DNA from: Emticicia sp. C21
Lineage (GTDB): Bacteria; Bacteroidota; Bacteroidia; Cytophagales; Spirosomataceae
Length of the DNA stretch: 64,000 nt
Assembly: GCF_003418935.1 (NCBI RefSeq)
Contig: NZ_QVMT01000014.1
Span: forward strand, 91,143-155,142
Direction: 5' to 3'
The translations under genes were made by a program, and so were the position numbers. The notes beneath the pieces are model-generated. The model searched no databases and was not told the origin of the DNA. It worked only from the letters and a program-made list of their open reading frames with translations. Each line of letters opens with the position of its first letter. Positions within the stretch are counted from its first letter, which is position 1. This document shows, in pieces, positions 35,175-44,073 of this stretch.

Positions 35175-35888
35175 TCAGTCAAAAATAAAAGTACCAAACT
35201 TCTCAAAATCATGAAAATTAGTTCTTGTCAGTTGCCACGACCACGCCGAACTCTTCTTGTCGTAATCTATCCGATACATATTGGCTCTCCACTGTGTTCC
35301 TTTTTTGGGTGGGACGTTGTTCAGAGGCTTCAATAGGGTATAAGGAATAAAAAACTCCGCATTCCAACCTACTATAGCATTGTTTTTAGTTTCAATATAG
35401 GCCGCATGGCGGGTTTTTCTGTCTCCTTCATAATGCCATGGGCGCCAACCTAAAAATGTACCTTTCATATTAGGCACCAGAATCGGCAACTCATAATTAT
35501 AAGGCGATAACTCGTATTCAAAATAAATAGGCATGCTTTCGTCTGTCCAGAGAAATACTTCTACCACATCTTCTAAATACAAATTAGCAAAATCTTCTTT
35601 CATAGTAGAAGTAATCAAGGAATCCTGACAATGAAACAGGAAATATACTCCTGAATCTGAATACAATACTTTGGCATCCGTTGCATAAACTTTTCCATCC
35701 TTTCTGCGCTGTGGCAAGGACACCCAATTGGTTTTAGCCCAATTAGTATTTGTAGCTTTACCATCTACTTCAAAATCAGCTGTTTTCAGAACTGTTAATT
35801 TGCCAGTATCAGAGTTCTGTTGCGCCTTTGTTGTTATGCCAATACAGAGTAAAAATAGTATGAAGAAAAAAGAACGCATAGTATTCAT
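35175..35888 (-). CDS. Secreted CBM9-like (carbohydrate-binding family 9) protein
   Basis: 237 aa from the ATG at 35888, the start of a signal peptide MNTMRSFFFILFLLCIGITTKA; the frame extends to 35930 without a better signal. The mature protein is a single beta-sandwich module: VDGKATNTNWAKTNW near the start, AKVLYSDSGVYFLFHCQD, VVEVFLWTDE, YFEYELSPYNY and WNAEFFIPYTLL. This is the pattern of DOMON/CBM9-like domains that bind sugars or haem. It lacks any catalytic domain. It is divergent from the PIG-L gene, about 100 bases away. Confidence 0.75.
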   Translation of the reverse strand: MNTMRSFFFILFLLCIGITTKAQQNSDTGKLTVLKTADFEVDGKATNTNWAKTNWVSLPQRRKDGKVYATDAKVLYSDSGVYFLFHCQDSLITSTMKEDFANLYLEDVVEVFLWTDESMPIYFEYELSPYNYELPILVPNMKGTFLGWRPWHYEGDRKTRHAAYIETKNNAIVGWNAEFFIPYTLLKPLNNVPPKKGTQWRANMYRIDYDKKSSAWSWQLTRTNFHDFEKFGTFIFD

Positions 35889-35989
35889 AAGTGCCTGTGT
35901 ATTTTGTCGATTGAATAGATTGTAAACCATGCGAAAATATTATATTTTTATCAGTTATTAAACAATTTCAACCTTTAAACAACCTACTT

Positions 35990-36871
35990 ATGTTCAAACG
36001 TATATTTTTACTAGCCTTTCTGCTGGTAAGTTCCATGGCGTATAGCCAAACACAGAAATCCCTCAGAATTATTATGATTGGCGCCCATCCCGACGACTGC
36101 GATTTAGATGCAGGGGGAATAGGTATCTTATTTTCAAAAATGGGCCATGCTGTCAAATTTGTGGCAGTAACTAATGGTGATGCCGGACATCAGAGTGAGG
36201 GAGGTGGTATGTTAGCCAAAAGAAGATTTGCCGAAGCCAAAGAAGCAGGCAAAAGATTTGGTGTAGAATATGATGTATTAGATAATCATGATGGAGAGTT
36301 GCTACCAAATCTGAATGTCAGATTGCAGATTATCCGTAAAATCAGAGAGTGGGGAGCAGATGTAGTAATTGCCCCGAGACCGAACGATTATCACCCTGAT
36401 CATAGATATACAGGTATTTTGGTACAAGATGCAGCCTATATGGTAGGCGTGCCTAACGTAGCAGCTGATACCCCACCTTTGAAAAAGAACCCTGTTTTCA
36501 TGTATTTTCATGACAATTTTCAAAGACCAAATCCATTTAGACCAGATGTAGTGGTTGATATATCTGCTGTTTATGAGCAGAAAATCTATGCGCTTGATGC
36601 CCATGTTTCACAGGTATACGAATGGTTACCCTGGATAGGAGGCTATTTAGACCAAGTGCCTAAGAGTGATGCAGAAAGAAAAGCATGGTTGGCTAAAACC
36701 AGAGCTGTACCTATCTCGGCAGAAGCAAGAACTTCATTGGAAAAATGGTATGGTAAGAATTATGCAGCTAATGTAAAACATGCCGAATTTTTCGAAATCT
36801 GTGAGTACGGATCAAGACCTACCGATGATGATATAAGGAGATTATTTCCGATGCTAAAACTTTCTAATTAG
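35990..36871 (+). CDS. Secreted PIG-L family deacetylase (LmbE-like)
   Basis: 293 aa; signal peptide MFKRIFLLAFLLVSSMAYS. The zinc-dependent deacetylase signature is clear: GAHPDDCDLDAGG near residue 31, VTNGDAGHQS, the KRRFAEAKEAGKRFGV helix, and the second metal motif PNDYHPDHRYTG. The family removes acetyl groups from N-acetylglucosaminyl conjugates (mycothiol, bacillithiol, GPI, antibiotics). The substrate here is unknown; a periplasmic location suggests a glycan or cell-wall substrate. Closed by a terminator. Confidence 0.87.
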   Translation: MFKRIFLLAFLLVSSMAYSQTQKSLRIIMIGAHPDDCDLDAGGIGILFSKMGHAVKFVAVTNGDAGHQSEGGGMLAKRRFAEAKEAGKRFGVEYDVLDNHDGELLPNLNVRLQIIRKIREWGADVVIAPRPNDYHPDHRYTGILVQDAAYMVGVPNVAADTPPLKKNPVFMYFHDNFQRPNPFRPDVVVDISAVYEQKIYALDAHVSQVYEWLPWIGGYLDQVPKSDAERKAWLAKTRAVPISAEARTSLEKWYGKNYAANVKHAEFFEICEYGSRPTDDDIRRLFPMLKLSN

Positions 36872-36878
36872 TCTATAA

Positions 36879-36911
36879 TAAAAATACCCCTCGAAAAGGG
36901 GTATTTTTATT
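36879..36911. terminator. Bidirectional terminator between the PIG-L and PBP2 genes
   Basis: Stem AAAAATACCCC/GGGGTATTTTT with a six-base loop lies between convergent genes. Confidence 0.85.
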
Positions 36912-36918
36912 TAGAATA

Positions 36919-38775
36919 TTAATTCTCTGGTGTTCCTCCGGATTGTTGCGCTCGCCCTGCCATTGTCCGGTAGCTGGTATTCATAATCTGCTCTACGTAT
37001 TCTTTACGCTTAATATCTCGTTTAATATATTTTTCAATTAGCAAAGAGGCAATAGGCGCAGCTGCTCTTGCTCCCCAGATACCATTCTCTACCACTACAG
37101 CAATAGCAATCTTAGGATTCACACGTGGAGCAAAAGCAATGAACAGTGAGTGGTCACCACCTTTTTTGTTTTGCGAAGTACCTGTCTTACCACAAACTTC
37201 AAGACCCTCTATACGAGCTACACGGCCTGTACCATGCTCAACCACATCGTACATCCCATCAACCACAGGTATAAAATAGCCAGGGTCAATATCTGTTTTA
37301 TGTACCTTTACTAAATCTGGTTTTACGCCTCCTTTAGTTGTGCCAATCCCTTTTACTAAGTGAGGGGTTACCCAATAGCCATGGTTAGCCAAAGCAGCAC
37401 ATAAATTAGCTAATTTCAATACATTCACACCCAATTCTCCTTCACCGATACTTAATGAGTAGATGTTAGAGAATTTCCATTGATTTTTGCCGTATACTTT
37501 ATCATAGCGCTCTACACTTGGCAATAGGCCGGCTTTTTCACCCGGCAAATCAATGCCTAGTTTTATTCCAAAACCAAATTTCTCCATCATCGTATGCCAT
37601 ACCGAAAGGCCATCACGCGCCGAAATAAAAGGATTAGAAATATCATTATTCCCAATAATCTTCTTGAATACATTGAAGAAATAAGGATTGCACGAGTTCT
37701 GAATAGCATTATGCAGATTAGCTGTATGGAAACCCGAGTGTCCGTGACAAGCCATAGGAGAGGGGAAACCCGTAAATGAAGTATTAGGAGTGATGACTCC
37801 TAATTCTAAAGCCACAGCCGATTGTACCAATTTGAAAGTCGAACCCGGACGATAAAAAGAGTTAGTTACCCGATTCAGTAAAGGTTTATCAGGATTCAAA
37901 GATAATTCTCTGAATTTAGCAGAGAAAAGTCTGCCTGAAAGTTCATTAGGATCATAGGTAGGATAAGACCCTAAAGTCAGGATTTCACCAGTATTAGGTT
38001 CTATAGCTACCACACCACCCACTTTATTCTGGAAAAGACTATCGGCCAATTGTTGCACCTCCATATCAATGGTTGAATAAAGGTTTTTACCAATTACGGC
38101 TAGTGTATCAAACTGTCCATTGCCATAAGAACCTTTATCTTCACCTTTTACATTCACCATCGTAAACCTGATTCCCCGTTGCCCTCGCAAGTCCATTTCA
38201 TATTCTTTTTCAAGACCCGTTAAGCCGATATAATCACCTTTTCTATAATATTTTACTTCTCCCTGATCTTCATATTGCTTTTTAGACAACTCTCCAATGT
38301 AACCAAGGGCATTGGCCATTGTGTGGGCTGGATATGTACGGAAAAAAGATTGCTCAAAATGAAAACCTGAAAAGTTAACCATAGCATCGGCTACTTTCGC
38401 ATAGTCTTCTTTCGATAACTGTCTCAGGAATAAAGAAGCCCGATTGACGGAATATTCTTTAGCTATACGCATAGTACTGTCGAAATACTGACGGGTGATA
38501 CCAAATAAACGGCAGAATGTAAGCGTATCTAAGGGTTTTAGTTTACGCGGAGTTACGTACATATCATATACCTCTACGTTTGCCACCAATAACTTACCAT
38601 TCCTGTCGTAGATTTGTCCACGCAACGGAATCTGCACGTCACGTCTGATAGCATTAGTAGAACCTAAAGACCGATATTTGTCATCAATTACCTGTAGATA
38701 TAGTAGCCTCACGGCATAAATCATGAGTACAGTAAAGAAGAAGAAAAGGATAATTTGTTTGCGATTCTCAAGCAT
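36919..38775 (-). CDS. mrdA: Penicillin-binding protein 2 (class B transpeptidase)
   Basis: 618 aa. A short cytosolic N-terminus and one membrane anchor (about 8-27) precede a pedestal domain (RGQIYDRNGKLLVANVEVYD) and a transpeptidase domain. The active-site motifs are S312-x2-K315 (PGSTFK), S361-C-N363 and K530-T-G532. The family cross-links peptidoglycan in the elongation complex with RodA and MreB. mreC, mreD and rodA, often adjacent, are not seen here. A perfect inverted repeat lies upstream at 38826-38854. Confidence 0.94.
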   Translation of the reverse strand: MLENRKQIILFFFFTVLMIYAVRLLYLQVIDDKYRSLGSTNAIRRDVQIPLRGQIYDRNGKLLVANVEVYDMYVTPRKLKPLDTLTFCRLFGITRQYFDSTMRIAKEYSVNRASLFLRQLSKEDYAKVADAMVNFSGFHFEQSFFRTYPAHTMANALGYIGELSKKQYEDQGEVKYYRKGDYIGLTGLEKEYEMDLRGQRGIRFTMVNVKGEDKGSYGNGQFDTLAVIGKNLYSTIDMEVQQLADSLFQNKVGGVVAIEPNTGEILTLGSYPTYDPNELSGRLFSAKFRELSLNPDKPLLNRVTNSFYRPGSTFKLVQSAVALELGVITPNTSFTGFPSPMACHGHSGFHTANLHNAIQNSCNPYFFNVFKKIIGNNDISNPFISARDGLSVWHTMMEKFGFGIKLGIDLPGEKAGLLPSVERYDKVYGKNQWKFSNIYSLSIGEGELGVNVLKLANLCAALANHGYWVTPHLVKGIGTTKGGVKPDLVKVHKTDIDPGYFIPVVDGMYDVVEHGTGRVARIEGLEVCGKTGTSQNKKGGDHSLFIAFAPRVNPKIAIAVVVENGIWGARAAAPIASLLIEKYIKRDIKRKEYVEQIMNTSYRTMAGRAQQSGGTPEN

Positions 38776-39129
38776 TCGTTAATAAGGATTTTAAAGCACA
38801 CCACGAATTTAACTAAGTTTTGGCTAATATTCTTGTATAAAATGCAAGAATATTTTCAAAATCTGGCCAAATCGCTCATATACAGCATTGTAGGGCTGTT
38901 TGGGTATAAGCAAGCAATAAGCACCCAGAATACGTATAGACTTGGTAAATTAAGTATAGATAAAGATATAATTAGCTAAGGAAGAAAACTGAAGAGTGAA
39001 GAGAAATAGCTAGCAGCTATGAAAGACAGTTGTTATTGTTCTGAATTAAAAAAGTGTTATGTGGATTGAGCTATTTCTCTACATTGACTCTTCTAAAGGT
39101 ATTTTGGGGTTCAATCATAAAATTGTTTT
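38776..39129. other. Intergenic region upstream of PBP2 with an inverted repeat
   Basis: A perfect 10-bp inverted repeat AATATTCTTG/CAAGAATATT with a nine-base loop lies at 38826-38854, about 50 bases upstream of the PBP2 ATG. It could be an operator or an RNA hairpin; no T-run follows. The rest holds no convincing gene. A 74-codon frame at 38755-38979 overlaps the PBP2 start and looks accidental. Confidence 0.5.
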
Positions 39130-39312
39130 TTACTTAACAGGAATTAAGTTAAGCGAAGTTGGTTTCTGATAGCCCATCTTGGCAATCGTTGACCTCACTT
39201 TTTTCAAGGCTTGTTTTTTATTAGTGGCTGGCAGGAAATCGTGCATCTTGAAGTCGATTCCTTCGGCCATATATTCATAAATTCTCATGCTTAGAAATTT
39301 AGCGGTTTGCAT
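39130..39312 (-). CDS. Small hypothetical protein
   Basis: 60 aa (or 52 from the internal ATG of MRIYEYMAEGIDFKMHDF). No signal peptide, no Cys, basic C-terminal half with KKQALKKVRSTIAKMGY. The upstream hairpin at 39351-39392 terminates the preceding regulator gene, so a promoter must lie in the 40 bases between. The composition is plausible for a real protein, but no family is recognised. Confidence 0.45.
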   Translation of the reverse strand: MQTAKFLSMRIYEYMAEGIDFKMHDFLPATNKKQALKKVRSTIAKMGYQKPTSLNLIPVK

Positions 39313-39350
39313 TTTAGGTTTATTTTTAAATGTTAGTTATTAGGAAAAGT

Positions 39351-39392
39351 TTTTGAAAGTAGTTTGAACCATTAAAATTCAAACTACTTTTT
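39351..39392 (-). terminator. Terminator of the second S24 regulator gene
   Basis: A perfect 13-bp stem AAAGTAGTTTGAA (39356-39368) against 39378-39390, with T-rich flanks on both sides. On the minus strand it lies about 45 bases after the regulator's stop. Confidence 0.75.
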
Positions 39393-39436
39393 AATAATCA
39401 AACAGCAGTTCTAGAGTCCCTTACTATCGATATAGC

Positions 39437-40222
39437 TTACAACTTCATGTTTAGCTTTATCGTCTGTACATCGTGTTGGATACTCTGTAAGACTGAAAAA
39501 AGTAAATCACTTGGTTGTCTGTCTGTAGGATTGATGCTACAAACAAACTCCCATATTTCAAAAATTTCTTCAAATGGCAGTTTGTACGGCATATAATAAG
39601 CGTTGTCAGAGTGGAGCATCAGATGCCCGTCTTTCATATTAAATCGATGTATTCTTTTATAAACCAGCCCATCATTCTGGGTGAGTATCACATAAGTTTT
39701 ACCATCTTTTATCTCTGAAATATTTTCGAGGTATTTACCTATTACAAACGCGCCCTTTTCTAGTGGTGGCATGGAATCTCCGATAATCGGAAAACCCCTA
39801 TATTTTCCATTAGCGATATATGGCAGAGAGATACGTGGTAACGCCTGAATAAATTCAGGATTGCTGTAGCCTGTCAGATACCCTGCCGATGCTTTTACAG
39901 GCACTAACTCAATCATATCATTCCCCTCTTTATCAACAGTCATCGGAAACAGCACTCGTCTGCCGCCTATTTCAAGCAGGCTTTTCAGGTCTGTTACTGA
40001 TGTGAGATCCATTGTTACCAATGTATCAATCGACACTTCAAAGAACTTGGCTAGAGCTGTTAATCCCTCAATGGTAGGAGATGATTTCCCTTCTTCCCAT
40101 GAACCCAACGTGGTTCTCGGAACACTCAGTGCCTCTGCCAAAGCTCCCTGGCTTAATTCTTTTAATTTTCTCAAGTGAGCAATATTAAAAGCAAGTAACG
40201 TTTTAGTTGTACTATTTTTCAT
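39437..40222 (-). CDS. Second XRE-family HTH / S24 peptidase regulator (orphan paralogue)
   Basis: 261 aa from the ATG ending at 40222. An upstream in-frame ATG at 40276 would place the start inside the operators, so I reject it. HTH about 15-68 (LSQGALAEALSVPRTTLGSWEEG). The S24 domain keeps the Ala113-Gly114 cleavage site (VKASAGYL), Ser150 (IGDSMPP) and Lys189 (VYKRI). Residues around the cleavage site are nearly identical to the 27409-28203 paralogue, but the HTH recognition region is different, which predicts a different operator. No target gene is adjacent, so it appears to control itself and unlinked genes. Confidence 0.85.
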   Translation of the reverse strand: MKNSTTKTLLAFNIAHLRKLKELSQGALAEALSVPRTTLGSWEEGKSSPTIEGLTALAKFFEVSIDTLVTMDLTSVTDLKSLLEIGGRRVLFPMTVDKEGNDMIELVPVKASAGYLTGYSNPEFIQALPRISLPYIANGKYRGFPIIGDSMPPLEKGAFVIGKYLENISEIKDGKTYVILTQNDGLVYKRIHRFNMKDGHLMLHSDNAYYMPYKLPFEEIFEIWEFVCSINPTDRQPSDLLFSVLQSIQHDVQTIKLNMKL

Positions 40223-40224
40223 TG

Positions 40225-40293
40225 TGCCGATACTTTCGGATTCTCTTGCCGAAATCTTCGGCAATTGTAAAGACAAACTTGTAAACTACCAAA
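40225..40293 (-). promoter_or_regulatory. Promoter with twin operators for the second S24 regulator
   Basis: The minus-strand promoter is TTTG (40290-40293), a 20-base spacer and TACAATTG (40262-40269, one mismatch). Two sites of the form TGCCGA-N4-TTCGG(A/C) follow, at 40225-40240 and 40247-40262. The second is extended to perfect 8-bp arms, TTGCCGAA-atc-TTCGGCAA at 40246-40264. The centres are 22 bp apart, two helical turns. The distal site overlaps the -7 element and start of transcription, a layout typical of autorepression. Confidence 0.7.
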
Positions 40294-40355
40294 TTTTTTG
40301 GAAATTATTTTTGAATTTTTATAATAACTTAATATTGAGGAGGTTATCAGCCCGT

Positions 40356-41252
40356 TTATGGCTTTAAAATAGCATCATAAATGAAAAGGGTAGACGCCTT
40401 ATCATCTTCAGGTACAAAGTAGGCTCTGATTTTTTCGGCAATAGATTCTACCCAAAATGGATTACTGGTCATAGGCAAGCCTGTAGGAGACCATAAACGG
40501 ATAGGAGTCTGATGGATAGGACGATAATCTTTTAAACTGATAAGGTCGAAACCACCCAAACGGATAGTCTGGTTATTATTACTGTATCGTTGGAGGCCAG
40601 AGCAAAGCACCATGTCTTTACCTAAATAGTGGCAATCCTGATAATCTATATAAAATGACGGATTTATGATACGTAAATCTTCTGGAGACGCATTGGTATT
40701 AATTGTTTGACCTTTAGTATTGAGTTTCCACTGATAAAAATTTCTTGAACCCCAGCTAACGCCGAAAAGCGTATTAGCATCAGTATTATGAATAATGCCG
40801 CCAATGTGCTCTTTAAAACGAAATACCTCGTTTGACTGCATCATATGTGGGTCAATTTTATAAATAATAGCCTGACTATTGGGACGATATTCTGCTACCG
40901 GAACCCATATATGTTTGCCATCATAATCAATGCCACCGGGGTGATACATCGTACCTTCTCCTAAAGTAATCTGTGCTAAAAGCTTACCTGTAGAATCCAT
41001 TTTAAATAAATGCCCGACACCTTCGCCAGGCTCTCCATTTCCCGGACGTTTGATTATTTCAACCGAACTCATATAGAAAAACTCTCCAATCTTGACCATG
41101 CCTTGTGGATGATACGTCGAGAATTGTAAAGGGATAGCGGCTACCTGTTGCCATTCCGTATCATACCGGAGTTTCTTTATTTTATCTACAAGTGTCTGTG
41201 CTTGTATAAGTAAATGAGAAAGTAAGAGCGTTGCAAATAATAGGTAGCGCAT
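40356..41252 (-). CDS. Secreted beta-propeller-like protein (resembles DUF6454)
   Basis: 298 aa with signal peptide MRYLLFATLLLSHLLIQA. The body repeats beta-strand patterns such as HPQGMVKIGEFFYMSS, GHLFKMDSTGKLLAQITLGEG, HPGGIDYDGKHIWVPVAEY and IIYKIDPHMM, which suggest a six- or seven-bladed propeller. I think it resembles DUF6454, from memory and not verified. No catalytic residues can be named. It stands between the orphan S24 regulator and parC, on the same strand as both. Confidence 0.6.
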   Translation of the reverse strand: MRYLLFATLLLSHLLIQAQTLVDKIKKLRYDTEWQQVAAIPLQFSTYHPQGMVKIGEFFYMSSVEIIKRPGNGEPGEGVGHLFKMDSTGKLLAQITLGEGTMYHPGGIDYDGKHIWVPVAEYRPNSQAIIYKIDPHMMQSNEVFRFKEHIGGIIHNTDANTLFGVSWGSRNFYQWKLNTKGQTINTNASPEDLRIINPSFYIDYQDCHYLGKDMVLCSGLQRYSNNNQTIRLGGFDLISLKDYRPIHQTPIRLWSPTGLPMTSNPFWVESIAEKIRAYFVPEDDKASTLFIYDAILKP

Positions 41253-41291
41253 AGCTTTGGCGAATAGGTAGTTGATATGAGCAGAAATATA

Positions 41292-41320
41292 AAAGGGGAA
41301 AACGAATTTCCCCTTATTTG
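41292..41320 (-). terminator. Terminator of parC
   Basis: Stem AAGGGGAAA/TTTCCCCTT with a five-base loop; on the minus strand it is followed by TTTTATATTT. It lies about 30 bases after the parC stop. Confidence 0.75.
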
Positions 41321-41347
41321 TATCATTAAATTATTGTATACGCAATA

Positions 41348-43948
41348 TTAAAATAAAGCTAATTGATTGTCAGAATTATCTGCTGCTTCCTGTTGGGTTT
41401 CAATCTGCCCTTCAGATACTGGTTCTGTTTCCTGTTTTACTTCTACTTCTTCAGGTTTCGGGTCTAGCATTTTTACTTCTACTACATCGTAGACATTCAA
41501 TTTCTGTCCAATGGCTTTCCAGCCTCTTACCTCTACAAATTCATCGATATTGATAGCCTGTGTTTCGATAGGTGCTTTTTTATCAGCTTTGGTTTTGAGC
41601 GACATACGTGGATATTTATCAGTACTTACGGCTAATAAACGAGAGTTTTTGGTATCAGTGATAAACAAAAACTTCTTATCAATCGTAGTTGTCTCAATTT
41701 TAAATCGCTTGATATAAAAGGTTTTGTTTTCTCCTTCAAAGTATAAACAGGAGATAACCCTATCAGGGGAGAACTTCACTACTTTTGAGATTTCTCTTGG
41801 TTCATAGCGATTGGTTAACTCAAAATTAGTCAACTCATACTGACCATCCTTATAGAGAACCAATATCCTGTCTTCTGAACCAAAGTTGCCTAAATATACA
41901 CCATGTTCATCTCTGTTCAGTTTACCAATAACTGCATCGAACCAGATGTCAACTCCTCCTAAAGTAGATTTACCTGCTGATTTAAGGACTACTTTTTTGA
42001 CTGGGAATTTAGTAATGAGATTCCCCATCGAACTTCTGTTTTTGATAGCTAATGGCGCAAAATCCCAATCCAGTTGTTTTTTCTTAGCAGTTGAATTGGC
42101 AGTCAGATTAACGAAGACAGTCTCGGCTTCACCATTATCGTTAGCAGTAAAATACAGGACTTTCGATTTTGGATGACCCATTGATACATCGTATTCTTTA
42201 TCACGGGTAATACCTGTTACAAAGAAACGTTTGGCATAAGAAGCACCTGATTTACCATCAGAATAGATAACGTTGTAGATTTTACGTTCATCATTTTTAC
42301 GGAAAACCGAGCAATAGATAATGTCTTTACCGACGAATACCTTTTCCTGGATTTTAGTGATGACATACTTTCCATCACGTTTGAAGGCAATAATATCATC
42401 AATATCAGAGCAATCCATAATATATTCATCTTTTTTGAGCCCATACCCAATGAAACCTCCCTCACGGTCAACATACAATTTCTGATTATTGGCAGCTACA
42501 ACCGTTGCCTGCACGGCCTCAAATTGTCTTATCTCGGTTCTGCGCTCACGTCCTTTGCCGTATTTTTTCAACAGGTCTTTAAAGAAACTGATGGTATAGC
42601 GAACCAGATTCAATAAATTATCTTCAACCTCTGCCAACTCCTGTTCCAGACGACGCATTAATTCATCAGCCTTGAAAGAGTCATATTTAGAAATACGCTT
42701 GATTTTGATTTCGCACAAACGCAGGATGTCTTCTTCTACAATTTCTCTGTAAAAATCTTTCTTGAAAGGGTCTAAACCTTTGTCTATGGTCTGGATTACT
42801 GCCTCAAAAGTTTCGCACTCTTCAATATCACGATAGATGCGGTTTTCGATGAAGATTTTCTCTAATGAACTATACAGCAATTTCTCTTTCAACTCATGTT
42901 TCTTAATTTCCAACTCGCGTTTCAGCAAATGCATAGTCTGATTGGTAGACTGACGGAGGATTTCGCTGATAGTCACGAAATGTGGTTTTTCGTCAATAAT
43001 CACACAGGCGTTCGGAGAGATTGAAACTTCACACTCGGTAAAAGCATAAAGTGCATCAATAGTAATATCAGGTGAGGTATTTGGCGCTAAGTGTACAATA
43101 ATAGATACCTCTTTCGCTGTATTATCTTCTACTTTCTTTATTTTGATTTTACCTCCATCATTCGCTTTAATGATAGACTCAATCAAGCTAGTGGTAGTAG
43201 TACCAAACGGAATTTCCTTAATGATTAACGTCTTTTTATCTGCCTCTACAATTCTGGCTCTTACTTTTACCTTTCCACCTCTGGCACCATCATTATAAGT
43301 ATTTACATCAATCATTCCACCGGTCAGGAAATCAGGGAATAACTGAAAATTTTCTTTTTTAAGGTAAGCAATAGAGGCTTCGCATACTTCAATAAAGTTG
43401 TGCGGCAATATCTTGGTTGAAAGACCAACGGCGATGCCCTCAACGCCTTGTACTAATAGCAAAGGGAATTTTGCCGGAAGATTAATGGGCTCACGTTTAC
43501 GGCCGTCATAAGACATCTGCCATTCGGTAGTATCTTCGTTAAACAAGACATCGTTGGCAAATTTCGATAGCCTTACCTCAATATAACGAGGAGCAGCAGC
43601 ACCATCTCCGGTTCGTATATCTCCCCAGTTTCCCTGGGTATCTAATAAAAGATTTTTTTGCCCCATTGAAACGATAGCATCTCCGATAGACGCATCGCCA
43701 TGCGGGTGGAATTGCATGGTAGAGCCGATAACGTTGGCTACTTTATTAAAGCGACCATCGTCCATTTCTTTAAGGGCGTGCATTACACGTCGCTGTACCG
43801 GTTTCAGACCATCTTCGATGGCTGGTACAGCACGCTCTAGAATTACATAAGAGGCATAGTCGAGAAACCAGTTCTCAAACATATCATCAATAACTTCTTT
43901 TTGTTGAAGCGGATCGTACTTAGGGTTTTGGTCACTCATGGGAGTCAA
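41348..43948 (-). CDS. parC: DNA topoisomerase IV subunit A
   Basis: 866 aa (863 if the ATG at 43939 is used). The breakage-reunion domain has the catalytic Tyr122 in AAPRYIEVRL, preceded by GDASIGDAIVSMGQ and followed by a tower and coiled coil. A C-terminal propeller (about 520-800) lacks a clear GyrA box, which supports ParC over GyrA. An acidic, Gln/Glu-rich tail ends the protein. It decatenates chromosomes with ParE, which is not in the window. In the quinolone region HPHGDASIGD, Ala86 occupies the place of Ser80 of E. coli ParC, while Asp90 keeps the second acidic site. Confidence 0.9.
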   Translation of the reverse strand: MTPMSDQNPKYDPLQQKEVIDDMFENWFLDYASYVILERAVPAIEDGLKPVQRRVMHALKEMDDGRFNKVANVIGSTMQFHPHGDASIGDAIVSMGQKNLLLDTQGNWGDIRTGDGAAAPRYIEVRLSKFANDVLFNEDTTEWQMSYDGRKREPINLPAKFPLLLVQGVEGIAVGLSTKILPHNFIEVCEASIAYLKKENFQLFPDFLTGGMIDVNTYNDGARGGKVKVRARIVEADKKTLIIKEIPFGTTTTSLIESIIKANDGGKIKIKKVEDNTAKEVSIIVHLAPNTSPDITIDALYAFTECEVSISPNACVIIDEKPHFVTISEILRQSTNQTMHLLKRELEIKKHELKEKLLYSSLEKIFIENRIYRDIEECETFEAVIQTIDKGLDPFKKDFYREIVEEDILRLCEIKIKRISKYDSFKADELMRRLEQELAEVEDNLLNLVRYTISFFKDLLKKYGKGRERRTEIRQFEAVQATVVAANNQKLYVDREGGFIGYGLKKDEYIMDCSDIDDIIAFKRDGKYVITKIQEKVFVGKDIIYCSVFRKNDERKIYNVIYSDGKSGASYAKRFFVTGITRDKEYDVSMGHPKSKVLYFTANDNGEAETVFVNLTANSTAKKKQLDWDFAPLAIKNRSSMGNLITKFPVKKVVLKSAGKSTLGGVDIWFDAVIGKLNRDEHGVYLGNFGSEDRILVLYKDGQYELTNFELTNRYEPREISKVVKFSPDRVISCLYFEGENKTFYIKRFKIETTTIDKKFLFITDTKNSRLLAVSTDKYPRMSLKTKADKKAPIETQAINIDEFVEVRGWKAIGQKLNVYDVVEVKMLDPKPEEVEVKQETEPVSEGQIETQQEAADNSDNQLALF

Positions 43949-43971
43949 TACAAGAAAGCATTATTTTATAG

Positions 43972-43979
43972 CAAATATA
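43972..43979 (-). promoter_or_regulatory. Putative -7 element for parC
   Basis: TATATTTG on the minus strand, about 24 bases before the ATG; no clear -33 TTG. Confidence 0.4.
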
Positions 43980-44010
43980 ACAAAAAAATACCATATATCT
44001 ACCTATAATA

Positions 44011-44045
44011 TGCAAAAAAGGACTTACTTTCAGTAAATCCTTTCC
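44011..44045 (-). terminator. Terminator of the superoxide dismutase gene
   Basis: Stem AAAGGA-C-TTACT/AGTAA-A-TCCTTT with a three-base loop, with T-runs on both sides, about 30 bases after the stop. Confidence 0.75.
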
Positions 44046-44073
44046 TGTTTTTTTTATATAAGTTCTGCTATTT

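Noticed and set aside
38755-38979. 74-aa plus-strand ORF upstream of PBP2
   Set aside because: It overlaps the PBP2 start on the other strand, covers the inverted repeat, and has no protein-like pattern.
40223-40276. Upstream start for the second S24 regulator
   Set aside because: The extra 18 codons are made of the two operator repeats and the -7 element.
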